Shown: piece after piece, positions 41,158 to 49,651 of the stretch
Layout of the letters: every line of letters begins with the position of its first letter
Numbering within the stretch: the stretch's first letter is position 1
DNA from: Kineosporia aurantiaca JCM 3230
Lineage (GTDB): Bacteria > Actinomycetota > Actinomycetes > Actinomycetales > Kineosporiaceae
DNA: 64,000 nucleotides
Assembly (NCBI GenBank): GCA_000719025.1
Contig: JODP01000004.1
Span: 372,001 to 436,000, forward strand
Reading direction: 5' to 3'
Made by a program: the position numbers and the translations under genes
The notes under the pieces: generated by a model
Databases searched by the model: none
What the model was told of the DNA's origin: nothing
What the model saw: only the letters and a program-made list of their open reading frames with translations

Positions 41158-42374
41158 TATCCGCGCCGGAGATCGATCAATCCCGCCTGAGGCGGTGGCG
41201 CACCGCGATCATTGCGGCCTTTGCGGTCGGGGGCCTGGCCCTGTCGACCTGGGGCCCGCGCCTGCCCGCGCTGCGCGCCGATCTCGGCCTCGACACCGGC
41301 GGCATCGGCGTCCTGCTGGCCGGCATCACCGTCGGCTCGGTGGCCGGGCTGCTGGGCTCGACGCCGCTGCTGGCCCGGTTCGGCCCGCGCCGGGCCCTGC
41401 CCGGCGCCATGCTGGTGATCGCCGCCTCGGTGACGGTGATCGGGATCGGCGCCGCCGTGCTGAAGTCCGTCCCGGTCGTGGCGGTGGGCTTCGTGGTGGC
41501 CGGTTTCGCGATCGGCACGCTCGACGTGATGATCAACGTCGAGGGCTCGGCCATCGAGCGGGCGGCCCGGCGCACCCTGATGCCCCTGATGCACGCGGCC
41601 TGGTCGGCCGGCGCCGCGGTCGGCGCGGGCATCGGCGCCGGGTGCGCCGCCCTCGGCATCAGCCCGGCCGTCCAGTTCACCTCCGAGGCCGTCCTGATGG
41701 CCGCCCTGGCCCTGTTCGCCGCCACCGCCATCCCCGACGGTCCGCGCGGTGAGCCGGAGGCCGCCGACGCCGACGCCGACGCTGAACTGTCCCGGGCGGA
41801 CCGGTTCCGCAGCTGGCTGCGCGGCTGGACCGACTGGCGCCTGCTGCTGATCGGGGTGGTGATGCTCGGCGCCGAACTCGGTGAGGGTTCGGCCAACAAC
41901 TGGCTCACCCTGGCCGCCAGCGACGGCCACGGCCGCTCGGCCTCGATCGCCGCGCTGTTCTTCACCGCCTTCGCCATCGGCGAGACCACCGCCCGGGTGC
42001 TCGGCGGGCCGGTGGTCGACCGGCTCGGCCGGGTCCGGACCGTCCGGATCACCTCCCTGCTCGGGGTGCTCGGCGTCGCGCTCTTCATCCTGGTCGGGAA
42101 CCCGGTGGTGATGCTGGTGGCCGTGCTGCTCTGGGCGATCGGCGTCTCGATGGGCTTCCCGCTGGGCATGTCCGCCGCCGCCGACAGCGGCCCCAACCCC
42201 GCCGCCCGGGTCAGCGTGGTGGCCAGCATCGGCTACTTCGCGAACCTGGCCGGGCCACCCGCCGTCGGCTTCCTGGCCCAGACCACCAGCCTGCTCACCG
42301 CGCTCTGGTTGCTGGCCGTACTTTTCGTGGTGGCCGCAGTTGCCGCCGGCGCCCTGCGGCCGCGGGCGAACTAG
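41130..42374 (+). CDS. MFS transporter
   Basis: A 414-residue MFS protein with 12 predicted helices from AIIAAFAVGGLALSTWGPRL to LLTALWLLAVLFVVAAVAA. The STWGPRLPALRADLGLDTGG loop and the LLARFGPRRALPGAML motif-A region resemble the YbjJ/FucP-like group. The ATG at 41130 has no ribosome-binding site in front, so the mRNA may be leaderless; GTG 41139 is the alternative. It is controlled, by position, by the divergent DeoR regulator, which suggests a sugar or sugar acid as substrate. Confidence 0.88.
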   Translation: MIGVDDRTIISAPEIDQSRLRRWRTAIIAAFAVGGLALSTWGPRLPALRADLGLDTGGIGVLLAGITVGSVAGLLGSTPLLARFGPRRALPGAMLVIAASVTVIGIGAAVLKSVPVVAVGFVVAGFAIGTLDVMINVEGSAIERAARRTLMPLMHAAWSAGAAVGAGIGAGCAALGISPAVQFTSEAVLMAALALFAATAIPDGPRGEPEAADADADAELSRADRFRSWLRGWTDWRLLLIGVVMLGAELGEGSANNWLTLAASDGHGRSASIAALFFTAFAIGETTARVLGGPVVDRLGRVRTVRITSLLGVLGVALFILVGNPVVMLVAVLLWAIGVSMGFPLGMSAAADSGPNPAARVSVVASIGYFANLAGPPAVGFLAQTTSLLTALWLLAVLFVVAAVAAGALRPRAN

Positions 42375-42385
42375 GCTCCTGGTTC

Positions 42386-43189
42386 ATGACGAGGCAGATC
42401 GACTACACCGTCGCGGGCCCCTTCACCACGATCAGCCCACGGCACCAGCCGGCCCTGGCCCAGCTGCCCACGGATCCGCTCGCCATCTGCCGCCTCGTCC
42501 CTCGTCTCGTCCTTCACCCGATGGTCGCCGAGCCCCTCGGCCTGCCCGGGAAACGGCTGGCCGAGAAGCAGGTCCGGCCGACCGACGACATCCTGGACCT
42601 GCTCCTGGCCATGGATCCGGCCCCGGTCACGGTCGCCCGGAAGCGGGAGCAGCGGGTCGTCGGTACCTGCCGCCACTTCGCCGTGCTGGCCTGCGCCCTG
42701 CTGCGCTACCGGCACATCCCGGCCCGGGCCCGCTGCGGCTTCGGCATGTACTTCCAGCCGGGTCGGGGCTCCGACCACTGGATCATCGAGTACCGGGCCG
42801 ACGATCGCTGGGTCCGGGTGGATGTCGAGCACCTGGAGGACTCTTTCTCCACCCACCCCGAAGACCTGCGCGAGGGCGAGTTCCTGACCGGAGGTGAGGC
42901 GTGGACCGCCATCCGGGAAGGGTCCTTCCGAGGCGAGCAGTTCGGGGTGATGGGGACGGAGAATTGGGGACGCCACGAGGCTTCCGGAAACGCGCTGCGA
43001 GACCTGGCTGCTCTCAACCGGATCGAGATGTTGCCCTGGGACGAATGGGGGCGGATGAGCGAGGCCTATGAGGGGCGCACCGGGCCGGACTACGACGAGC
43101 TGATCGACCGGGTCGCCCGGGTCTGTGCCTCGGACGACAGCCAGGCGGTCACTGCGCTCCATGAGGAACTTCCCGCGCCCCTGGGCTAG
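42386..43189 (+). CDS. Transglutaminase-like superfamily protein
   Basis: A 267-residue protein with a transglutaminase-type Cys-His-Asp triad: Cys95 in VVGTCRHFAVLACALL, His131 in GSDHWIIEYR, and Asp146 in VRVDVEHLE. The fold is used by cysteine proteases/transglutaminases; this single-domain soluble form has no known substrate. It begins 11 bp after the MFS stop, so may be co-transcribed. The 3' end overlaps the convergent KDPG aldolase gene by 4 bp. Confidence 0.82.
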   Translation: MTRQIDYTVAGPFTTISPRHQPALAQLPTDPLAICRLVPRLVLHPMVAEPLGLPGKRLAEKQVRPTDDILDLLLAMDPAPVTVARKREQRVVGTCRHFAVLACALLRYRHIPARARCGFGMYFQPGRGSDHWIIEYRADDRWVRVDVEHLEDSFSTHPEDLREGEFLTGGEAWTAIREGSFRGEQFGVMGTENWGRHEASGNALRDLAALNRIEMLPWDEWGRMSEAYEGRTGPDYDELIDRVARVCASDDSQAVTALHEELPAPLG

Positions 43190-43797
43190 AGGTGCCGGGC
43201 GACCAGCCCGGCCGCGACCAAGCGCTCGATCGCGGACGGGTCGGCGAAGGCCGAGCCGATCGCGACCGCGCGGCACCCGGCGTCCAGGAACTCCTGGGCG
43301 TTGCCGGCCCCGACGCCGCCGGTGGCCACGAACCGGGCCTCGGGAAAGGGGGCCAGCTGGGCCCGCACCCAGTCCGGGCCGAGCGCGCTGGCCGGGAAGG
43401 CCTTGAGCCAGGACGAACCGGCTTTCAGGGCCGCGTGAATCTCGCCCGAGGTGGCGACACCGGGCAGGTGCGGGACACCGAGATCGGCCGAGAGCTGGAC
43501 GATGTCGAGGTCCAGGCCGGGCGCCACAGTGAAGGCCGCACCCAGGTCCACGGCCCGCCGCAGTTGTTCCGGCGTGCGTACCGTTCCCGCGCCGACGATG
43601 CCTCCACGCTCCCGCCCGGCCTCGACCGCGGTGGCCAGGGCGTCGAACGCCTGATCGCTCTGCACCGGGACTTCGACCGCCACCACCCCGACGTCCCAGG
43701 CCGCCTGGCAGATCTCAACCGTGGCCTCCGGGGTCAGGCCGCGGAAGATGCCCATCACCCGGACGTCGGTGAAGATTTCTTCGAAGTAGTCACTCAC
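43186..43797 (-). CDS. eda: 2-keto-3-deoxy-6-phosphogluconate (KDPG) aldolase
   Basis: A 203-residue class I aldolase of the KDPG/KHG family: VMGIFRGLTPEATVEICQAA, catalytic Glu42 in AVEVPVQSD, GIVGAGTVRTPEQL, Schiff-base Lys132 in SSWLKAFPAS and VATGGVGAGNAQEFL. It cleaves KDPG to pyruvate and glyceraldehyde-3-phosphate in the cytosol. The GTG at 43797 shares one base with the upstream kinase stop (TAGTG), so the pair is translationally coupled. Together with the kinase it forms the lower part of a sugar-acid route. Confidence 0.92.
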   Translation of the reverse strand: MSDYFEEIFTDVRVMGIFRGLTPEATVEICQAAWDVGVVAVEVPVQSDQAFDALATAVEAGRERGGIVGAGTVRTPEQLRRAVDLGAAFTVAPGLDLDIVQLSADLGVPHLPGVATSGEIHAALKAGSSWLKAFPASALGPDWVRAQLAPFPEARFVATGGVGAGNAQEFLDAGCRAVAIGSAFADPSAIERLVAAGLVARHL

Positions 43798-44750
43798 TAG
43801 GGTGTTTTCCCGTCCAACACAGCATCCAGTTCATCTCGGCCAGGCAGATCGGGGCAGTCCCCCACGGCCTGCACCGCCCGGGAGGCCACCAGGTGGCCCA
43901 ACTGCAGGGACCTCTCCGGTCCCAGACCGCGGAGGTGACCGCTGAGCCAGCCGGCCGCGAAAGCGTCCCCTGCTCCGACCGTCTCGACCACCGGAACCCG
44001 GCGGGACGGCGCCGACCAGGCGTCCCGACCGTGGAAGGACGTGGCCCCGACGGCGCCGTCCTTGACCACCAGGACGGACGGCTCGGGCAGGAACGCCCGG
44101 ACCTGCTGCGCCGTAGCCGTTCCCCAGAGCGTCTCGGCCTCGTCCCGCCCGACGAAGACGATGTCGGCCTGCCGGGCCAGATCGGCGAGCTCGGCCCCGG
44201 CCTCCGCCACCGGCCAGAGCTTGGGACGATAGTTCACGTCAAAACTGACCGTAGCGCCGCCCAGGACCCGGTCGCGGACCACGGCCCGGGTCAGGCGACG
44301 ACAGGAGTCGCTGAGCGCCGGGGTGGTGCCGCTGAGGTGCACCACCCGGGCGTCCCCCACCATGCTCGGCTGCACGTCGTGCGCGTCCAGGTGCGAGGCC
44401 GCCGAGCCCCGCCGGTAGTAGTGCACCGACGTCGTCGCGCCCTGCGGATCCTTCAGATACAGCCCGGTCGCCGCCTGTGGATGGGTGCTCACGCAGGAGA
44501 TATCTACCCCGGCCGCGGTCAGCTCGTCCCGGATCAGCTGGGCCAACGGGTCGTCCCCGAGGGCACTGATCCACCGGGTGGAGTGCCCGAGCCGGGCCAG
44601 GGAGATCGCGACGTTGGACTCGGCCCCGCCGGCCCGCAGAACCAGGCGGGAATCGGCGCCGAGGGGCCGGGCGTCTTCCGGGACCAGCATCACCATGGTC
44701 TCCCCGAGACAGACCACCTCGGGCGAGGGCGCTGCCGATGGAGACGTCAC
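43797..44750 (-). CDS. kdgK: 2-keto-3-deoxygluconate kinase (PfkB family)
   Basis: A 317-residue PfkB kinase: VVCLGETMVMLVPEDARP, RAGGAESNVAISLARLGH, VSFDVNYRPKLWP and the C-terminal signature VETVGAGDAFAAGWLSGH. The ETMVML N-terminus and DVNYRPKLW are typical of KDG kinases. It phosphorylates 2-keto-3-deoxygluconate to KDPG for the adjacent aldolase. It starts with GTG at 44750; its TAG stop overlaps the aldolase start by 1 nt. No dehydratase or transporter for the pathway is adjacent. Confidence 0.9.
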   Translation of the reverse strand: MTSPSAAPSPEVVCLGETMVMLVPEDARPLGADSRLVLRAGGAESNVAISLARLGHSTRWISALGDDPLAQLIRDELTAAGVDISCVSTHPQAATGLYLKDPQGATTSVHYYRRGSAASHLDAHDVQPSMVGDARVVHLSGTTPALSDSCRRLTRAVVRDRVLGGATVSFDVNYRPKLWPVAEAGAELADLARQADIVFVGRDEAETLWGTATAQQVRAFLPEPSVLVVKDGAVGATSFHGRDAWSAPSRRVPVVETVGAGDAFAAGWLSGHLRGLGPERSLQLGHLVASRAVQAVGDCPDLPGRDELDAVLDGKTP

Positions 44751-44839
44751 GCAAACCTTCTACCCCATCCCGACCCCGGCGAACAGGTCTGGGGACGACT
44801 TCGCGAGCGGGCTGCCGTGGTCGCTGCCACCATGGATCA

Positions 44840-45535
44840 ATGGACGCCGTCGACACCCTGGTCTTCGATGTGATGGGCACCGTCGTGGACGACGAACACG
44901 ACCGGCAGGATCAGGCAGCGGCCCTGCTGAGCGCCTCTGGCGTGGACGCTACGAAGGTCTCAGTTCTGCTCCGCACCTGGGCGGAAATGGTGGACGCGCG
45001 GATGCACGCCATCCGGGACGGACACCTTCCCTGGCAAGGCCACCGCAGCATCCGCCGCGTCACCCTCCAGGAGGCCCTCAGCCAGTCCGGCGTTTCGCTC
45101 GACCCTGATCTGGTGGACGAACTGAGCGGCCTGATCCATCGCCTGCGCCCCTGGCCCGACTCCGCCGACGCGCTCGCCACCCTGCGCCGGTCGTTCAAGG
45201 TCGTCGCCCTCTCGAACGCAGACCCCGCCGAGCTGATCGGCCTGTCCGCAGCCGGCGGCCTGGCCTGGCACGGTGTGCTCTCGGCCGGCCTCGCCCAGTC
45301 CTTCAAGCCCGACCCGAAGGTGTACCGGATGGCACTGGATCAGCTGGACGTGGACGCCTCCCGCGTGATGATGGTCGCCGCCCATCCCTGGGATCTACGA
45401 GCAGCCGCCCGAGAGGGTTTCGCCACCGCCTACATCGGCCGCCCCAACGCCGAGCGTCCTTCTGCGGAAGACCATTTCACCGTGATCGCCGAGGACCTCA
45501 GCGACCTGGCCCGGATCCTCAGCACTCCGCTATGA
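44840..45535 (+). CDS. HAD-superfamily hydrolase (haloacid dehalogenase type II-like)
   Basis: A 231-residue HAD protein. Motif I is LVFDVMGTVVDDE (nucleophile Asp), motif II is VALSNADP, motif III Lys is AQSFKPDPKVY, and motif IV lies in MMVAAHPWDLRAAAREGF. The FDVMGT start and AHPWD end are those of 2-haloacid dehalogenase-like phosphatases. The ATG at 44840 begins MDAVDTLVFD; the frame is open upstream to 44738 but that part has no domain. It is divergent from kdgK (89-bp gap) and overlaps the convergent MarR gene by 6 bp. Confidence 0.87.
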   Translation: MDAVDTLVFDVMGTVVDDEHDRQDQAAALLSASGVDATKVSVLLRTWAEMVDARMHAIRDGHLPWQGHRSIRRVTLQEALSQSGVSLDPDLVDELSGLIHRLRPWPDSADALATLRRSFKVVALSNADPAELIGLSAAGGLAWHGVLSAGLAQSFKPDPKVYRMALDQLDVDASRVMMVAAHPWDLRAAAREGFATAYIGRPNAERPSAEDHFTVIAEDLSDLARILSTPL

Positions 45536-45988
45536 CGGCTCATGCTTTCGGAAGGCATCGCTGTCGGCGACGTAGCGGTGCAGCAGCCGGGCGAACTGAA
45601 TCCGCTCGCGCTCTGGCCAGGTCGCGGTAATCCGCTCAAACGCCGCCCGCTGCTGAGCGGCGAAACTCTCGCGCAGAGCCTGTCCTTCGGGAGTGACCAG
45701 CAGGACGGTACGCCGGCTGTCCTGCTGGGACGCCGCGCGCCGCAGGTATCCGGCGTTGATGCAGTCGGTGATCATGCGACTGGCCACCGAGGGATCCACC
45801 TTGAGCTGTTCCGCCACACCGCCGACGGTGACGTCCTCAATTGAGTCGGCCACCACGTTGAGGATCAGCTGCTGCGAAAACTCCTTGCGCGCAGTAGGAG
45901 CATGGCGCCGCAGCCGGGCGAAGGCCGGCCCGATGTCATCGAGCAGGGCCTCGATCTCCTCCGGAGAAGCATCAGCGTCGCCTCGCAT
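45530..45988 (-). CDS. MarR-family regulator
   Basis: A 152-residue MarR protein: winged helix VGGVAEQLKVDPSVASRMIT, DCINAGYLRRAASQQDSRRT (wing) and VLLVTPEGQALRESFAAQQ. The helical ends for dimerisation are present. It is divergent from an amidohydrolase gene; the 132-bp gap contains the palindrome GTGCA-N9-TGCAC, so it probably controls that gene and itself. Confidence 0.9.
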   Translation of the reverse strand: MRGDADASPEEIEALLDDIGPAFARLRRHAPTARKEFSQQLILNVVADSIEDVTVGGVAEQLKVDPSVASRMITDCINAGYLRRAASQQDSRRTVLLVTPEGQALRESFAAQQRAAFERITATWPERERIQFARLLHRYVADSDAFRKHEPS

Positions 45989-46016
45989 CCCCGAATGCTA
46001 TCCGCTTCCTTCGACC

Positions 46017-46035
46017 GTGCATATAGATGTTGCAC
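46017..46035. promoter_or_regulatory. Probable MarR operator
   Basis: Inverted repeat GTGCA-N9-TGCAC in the gap between MarR (45988) and amidohydrolase (46121). A second, weaker ATGT...ACAT repeat overlaps its right side. Confidence 0.5.
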
Positions 46036-46120
46036 AGCATACATTTGCGCACTTGCATCTGGGACTGGACCGGAGGACCGTAGGACGGGCCAGCAGAAGT
46101 CGTGCCGAACGGGAGTGGTC

Positions 46121-47356
46121 ATGAGCGTGACGTCCATCGTCAACGCAAGGATCTTTGATGGTGAGCGGGTTCTCGAGGAGACCGGAGTGGTGGTCGACGG
46201 TCAGCAGATCGTCTCCGTCGGTGGACCGGCCCCAGCCGGAGCCGACGTGGTCGACGCCCAAGGGGCCACGCTGCTGCCGGGCTTCATCGACGCCCACGTC
46301 CACACCGATCGGCGGGCCCTCGCCCTGGCCCTGACCTTCGGAGTGACCACCGAGCTGGAGATGCAGGGCACGAACACCCGGCCCAACCGCTCCGCGCTGA
46401 TGGAGGACGACTCGATCGCGGACGTCCGTTCGTCAGGGTTCGCCATCACTCCCCCCGGCGGCCACCCCAGCGAGTTGTTCCCTGAGGGATTCCGGCCCGG
46501 CGGAGGCCACGCCGACGGCGGGTCCCGACCCCGCGAGCGTCCTCTGATGCCCTTCTCGACCACACCGGAAGAAGCCGTGGCGTTCGTCCCCCAATTGATC
46601 GCCACCGGTTCCGACTACATCAAGTTCATGATCGACGACGGCAGCATCGAGGGTCACCCGGGCCTGCCGATGCTCGACCAGGCCACACTCAACGCCGGGG
46701 TCGCCGAGGCGCACCGGCACGGAATGCTCACGGTCGCGCACGCCCTCACCCTCGACGCCGCCAGGATGGCCGTCGAGGCCGGCATCGACGGCCTGGCGCA
46801 CCTGTTCATGGATCAGCCGCACACCGACGAGATCGTCGAACTCATCGCCTCAGCGGGCCTGTTCGTCGTTCCCTGCGTGACCCTCAACGCCTCGATGATG
46901 GGGATCACCGGTGCCGAACTGGCCGCCGACCCCCGCGTCAGTTCCCGCCTGGACGAGGCCTGGCTGACCGCGCTGAAAAGCAGCTTCAACCACTACCCGC
47001 AGGGCAAGCTGGCCGACGTGATGGGTTCGGTCAAGGCCCTGCATGACGCCGGGGTGGACCTGCTGGTGGGGACCGACGTGTCCATGCCCGAGACCTTCCT
47101 CGGCGGCCTGGCCCATGGCGCCAGCGTGCATCACGAACTCCAGTATCTGGTTGAGGCCGGCCTCACCCCACTGCAGGCGCTCCGCGCAGCCACTCGGACC
47201 ACCGCGCGCCGCTTCGGCCTCGACGACCGCGGACGGATCGCCGTCGGCCTGCGGGCGGACCTGCTCCTGGTCGACGGGGACCCGACCACGAACATCGCCG
47301 ACACCCTCAACATCCGGGCCGTCTGGCGCCGCGGCTCGCGACTGACCCCGGCCTGA
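46121..47356 (+). CDS. Amidohydrolase-superfamily protein (imidazolonepropionase/prolidase-like)
   Basis: A 411-residue metal-dependent amidohydrolase: LPGFIDAHVHTD (metal ligands His59 and His61), YIKFMIDDGS (candidate bridging Lys168), TVAHALTLDAAR and GLAHLFMDQPHTDE (His ligands), and LLVGTDVSMPE (metal Asp). A C-terminal composite-barrel strand RADLLLVDGDPT completes the fold. The cytosolic enzyme hydrolyses an amide or cyclic amide; substrate unknown. Start ATG 46121 (MSVTSIVNARIFDGERV) follows GGGAG; the frame is open upstream to 45902, where it is antisense to MarR. Probably under MarR control. Confidence 0.88.
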   Translation: MSVTSIVNARIFDGERVLEETGVVVDGQQIVSVGGPAPAGADVVDAQGATLLPGFIDAHVHTDRRALALALTFGVTTELEMQGTNTRPNRSALMEDDSIADVRSSGFAITPPGGHPSELFPEGFRPGGGHADGGSRPRERPLMPFSTTPEEAVAFVPQLIATGSDYIKFMIDDGSIEGHPGLPMLDQATLNAGVAEAHRHGMLTVAHALTLDAARMAVEAGIDGLAHLFMDQPHTDEIVELIASAGLFVVPCVTLNASMMGITGAELAADPRVSSRLDEAWLTALKSSFNHYPQGKLADVMGSVKALHDAGVDLLVGTDVSMPETFLGGLAHGASVHHELQYLVEAGLTPLQALRAATRTTARRFGLDDRGRIAVGLRADLLLVDGDPTTNIADTLNIRAVWRRGSRLTPA

Positions 47357-47370
47357 CCGCGGTCCGACCT

Positions 47371-47748
47371 CTACTGACCTGGCGTCAGACGCAGGGTCTC
47401 GCCCACGGCGTGGGCTCCGGTCACCGTGCCGACGATCTGCTGCCCGTAGCGGTCGTACTTGGCGTGATAGGCCTCGTCCACAGCCGGATGCACACCCTGG
47501 TCCGGCTCCTCGAAGCGCACGTCCTTGTCGACACCCCCAGCCCTTATCCGACCGGTGCCACTGGCCAAGGCGCGCCGGAACCACCCGTTGTCCCGACCGT
47601 AGGCCGAGCGCACGAAGAGGTCGTCACCGGCCCGAACGGCCCAGATGGTGACGAACGGACGTAGCGATCCGTCGGGGCGGTACGAAGACACCTGCAGCTC
47701 CGTCGCCGATCCGACGCGTTCCAGTTCGTCCTCGGTCCATGCGGTCAT
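47371..47748 (-). CDS. DUF2255 family protein
   Basis: A 125-residue protein with the DUF2255 pattern: MTAWTEDELERVGSATELQV, FVTIWAVRAGDDLFVRSAYG, WFRRALASGTGRIRAGG. The fold is thought to be a split beta-barrel similar to flavin- or F420-binding proteins; no activity is known. ATG 47748 follows AGGAAGAG; a longer start at 47787 lacks a site. It converges on the amidohydrolase gene. Confidence 0.82.
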   Translation of the reverse strand: MTAWTEDELERVGSATELQVSSYRPDGSLRPFVTIWAVRAGDDLFVRSAYGRDNGWFRRALASGTGRIRAGGVDKDVRFEEPDQGVHPAVDEAYHAKYDRYGQQIVGTVTGAHAVGETLRLTPGQ

Positions 47749-47876
47749 GCTGATGCTCTTCCTCTCGGCTTCACTCAGACCAGTCAAGACCTCGGGCGGC
47801 AGGAGAGCCAGGTACTGGCATTACCGGGCCCGCCTCCACCCCTTTATTAAGTTGTGGCCGGCGAGAGACTTTCCCC

Positions 47877-48314
47877 GTGAGAAGCATCGTGTCCTTTCGC
47901 CTGACCAATGGCCGCGGCGGCACCGCTGCAGCAGTAACCGAGCGCCTGGGTATTGCAGCGACAAGAACCGTGGAAGCAGGGTCACCGATTTCACCGCGCA
48001 TTCCCGGGCGGGTGCGCACGCATTCGGCCTGGATTCTCAAGAGCGCGCCCGAGCCGGAAGAGGACGTGCGTCTGCCCGAGATGCTGGACCGTCTCCTCGA
48101 CCGGTTGGAGCCGGTAACGACGACGCTCTGGGAGCTGGAGCAGGAAGGCTACGAAGCCAACTGGCTTGGCCTGATGGACGTCCGCGACGGCGAGAACGCC
48201 ACCGAACTGCCGCGCAGCCTTCTGCAACGCCTGATCGCCCTACCGGGCGACCTGTGGCTGGACGTCTACCGCGATGACGAACCCGGCCACGCTGGGGAGC
48301 GCTCGGCAAAATGA
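47877..48314 (+). CDS. DUF4279-type small protein
   Basis: A 145-residue protein whose order of elements (VSFRLTNGRGGTAAAVTERL, GIAATRTVEAGSP, HSAWILKSAP, then EEDVRLPEMLDRLLDRLEP) fits the DUF4279 family, which often has lone immunity-like or unknown roles. It begins with GTG 47877 or GTG 47889; neither has a strong site. It is divergent from DUF2255 and just upstream of a MarR gene. No toxin partner is seen next to it. Confidence 0.65.
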   Translation: MRSIVSFRLTNGRGGTAAAVTERLGIAATRTVEAGSPISPRIPGRVRTHSAWILKSAPEPEEDVRLPEMLDRLLDRLEPVTTTLWELEQEGYEANWLGLMDVRDGENATELPRSLLQRLIALPGDLWLDVYRDDEPGHAGERSAK

Positions 48315-48329
48315 TCGTAGGCTGCCCGG

Positions 48330-48794
48330 ATGGCGCAGGTGCGGTGGCTGACCGAGCAGGAACAGAGCGCGTGGCGCAGCCTCAGGACGATGAATGACGA
48401 TCTGTCGGAGTTCCTCGACCGGAGGCTTCGGTCCCGGTCCGGGCTCTCCCAGGCCGAATACCCGGTGCTGGCGCATCTCTCCGAGGCCCCCGACGGCCGG
48501 CTGCGGTCCTTCGAACTGGCCCAGCTCCTGCGCTGGGAGAAGAGCCGGCTGTCCCAGCTCCTGAGCCGGATGCAGACGCGTGGGCTGGTCTCCCGCGAAC
48601 GGGCCACCACCGATCAGCGGGGGATGGTCATCTCCATTACGCCCGCGGGACGGGAACTGATCGAAGCGGCAGCCCCGAAACACGTGGCCGACGTCCGGGA
48701 GGCCCTGATCGATCACCTCACGGAGGACGAGATGCGGATGCTCATCACGGTCGGCGAGAAGGTCCGTAAACACCTGGCTAATCAGCCGGACTGA
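48330..48794 (+). CDS. MarR-family regulator
   Basis: A 154-residue MarR protein: LSQAEYPVLAHLSEAPDGRL, LAQLLRWEKSRLSQLLSRMQ (recognition helix), TRGLVSRERATTDQRGMVIS (wing) and ITPAGRELIEAAAPKHVADV. It lies 15 bp after the DUF4279 gene and 96 bp before an NAD(P)-binding reductase. No clear palindrome was found in either gap. Confidence 0.9.
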   Translation: MAQVRWLTEQEQSAWRSLRTMNDDLSEFLDRRLRSRSGLSQAEYPVLAHLSEAPDGRLRSFELAQLLRWEKSRLSQLLSRMQTRGLVSRERATTDQRGMVISITPAGRELIEAAAPKHVADVREALIDHLTEDEMRMLITVGEKVRKHLANQPD

Positions 48795-48890
48795 GCCGGA
48801 CCGAGCCGGCGCGGGGGGTGTGACAGGACCCTCTCTGTTGGCCCGGACCGACCCTAGGATCGCCGGGGTGACAGCACAACGGAGCAAGGC

Positions 48891-49535
48891 ATGACCGTGA
48901 TCGGGATCCTGGGGGTAGGCGAGTTGGGCAGCCAGCTCGCCCGGGCGGCCGTGGCGAACGGGTACCGGGTCGTGGTCGCCAATTCCCGGTCGCCGGAGAC
49001 CCTGAGCGGCTTGGTCGCGGAGCTGGGGCCGGCGGCCCGGGCAGCAACGGCGCGGGAAGCCGCGGCCGCCGCCGACTTCGCGATCATCTCGTTCCCGTAC
49101 AAGCGCGACAACGAGCTGCCGGCGGACGAACTCGCGGGCAAAATCGTGCTCGACACGAACAACTACATGGCCTGGCGGGACGGCCATTTTCCCGAGGTCG
49201 ACTCCGGCCGCAAGACGGTCCACGAACTCCGCCAGGAGCAGCTCCCCACCTCAAAAGTGGTGAAATCCTTCACCCACATCCAAGGTCCCAGCCTCTTCCG
49301 GTTCGCCCGGCCCGCAGGTTCTCCGGACCGGTTCGCCCTCGCGGCCTCCAGCGACCATCCCGAGGCCGTTGAGCTGGTGACCCGGCTGTACGACGAGTTC
49401 GGCTATGACACCGTCGACAACAGTCCCCTAAGTGAATCCTGGCGGTCGGCGCCGGGCACCCCGATGTGGAACTTTCACCATGTCGGGCAGACCCGGGAGC
49501 ACCTCATTCGCAACCTCCAACGGGCCGGGCAATAA
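48891..49535 (+). CDS. NAD(P)/F420-reductase-like Rossmann protein
   Basis: A 214-residue protein with TVIGILGVGELGSQLARAAV as dinucleotide motif, VVVANSRSPETL for phosphate recognition, and VLDTNNYMAWRDGHFP, KVVKSFTHIQGPSLF and the C-terminal ESWRSAPGTPMWN. The pattern is that of NADPH-dependent F420 reductase-like (FNO-like) proteins. It is a stand-alone gene downstream of MarR. The reaction is unknown. Confidence 0.85.
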   Translation: MTVIGILGVGELGSQLARAAVANGYRVVVANSRSPETLSGLVAELGPAARAATAREAAAAADFAIISFPYKRDNELPADELAGKIVLDTNNYMAWRDGHFPEVDSGRKTVHELRQEQLPTSKVVKSFTHIQGPSLFRFARPAGSPDRFALAASSDHPEAVELVTRLYDEFGYDTVDNSPLSESWRSAPGTPMWNFHHVGQTREHLIRNLQRAGQ

Positions 49536-49651
49536 CGGCCGGTAAGCGCCGAAATGGGGGAACCCGGCCGAGCGCCGCCCTTGCCACCGCGAGGACCGGG
49601 GATTATTTTCATCCCGCAAGAAAGTAGCCACCCGAGACCACCGGAGTTCCC

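Noticed and set aside
47877..48314. DUF4279 gene as part of a toxin-immunity system
   Set aside because: No polymorphic toxin, secretion marker or repeat array is adjacent; only the family resemblance supports it.
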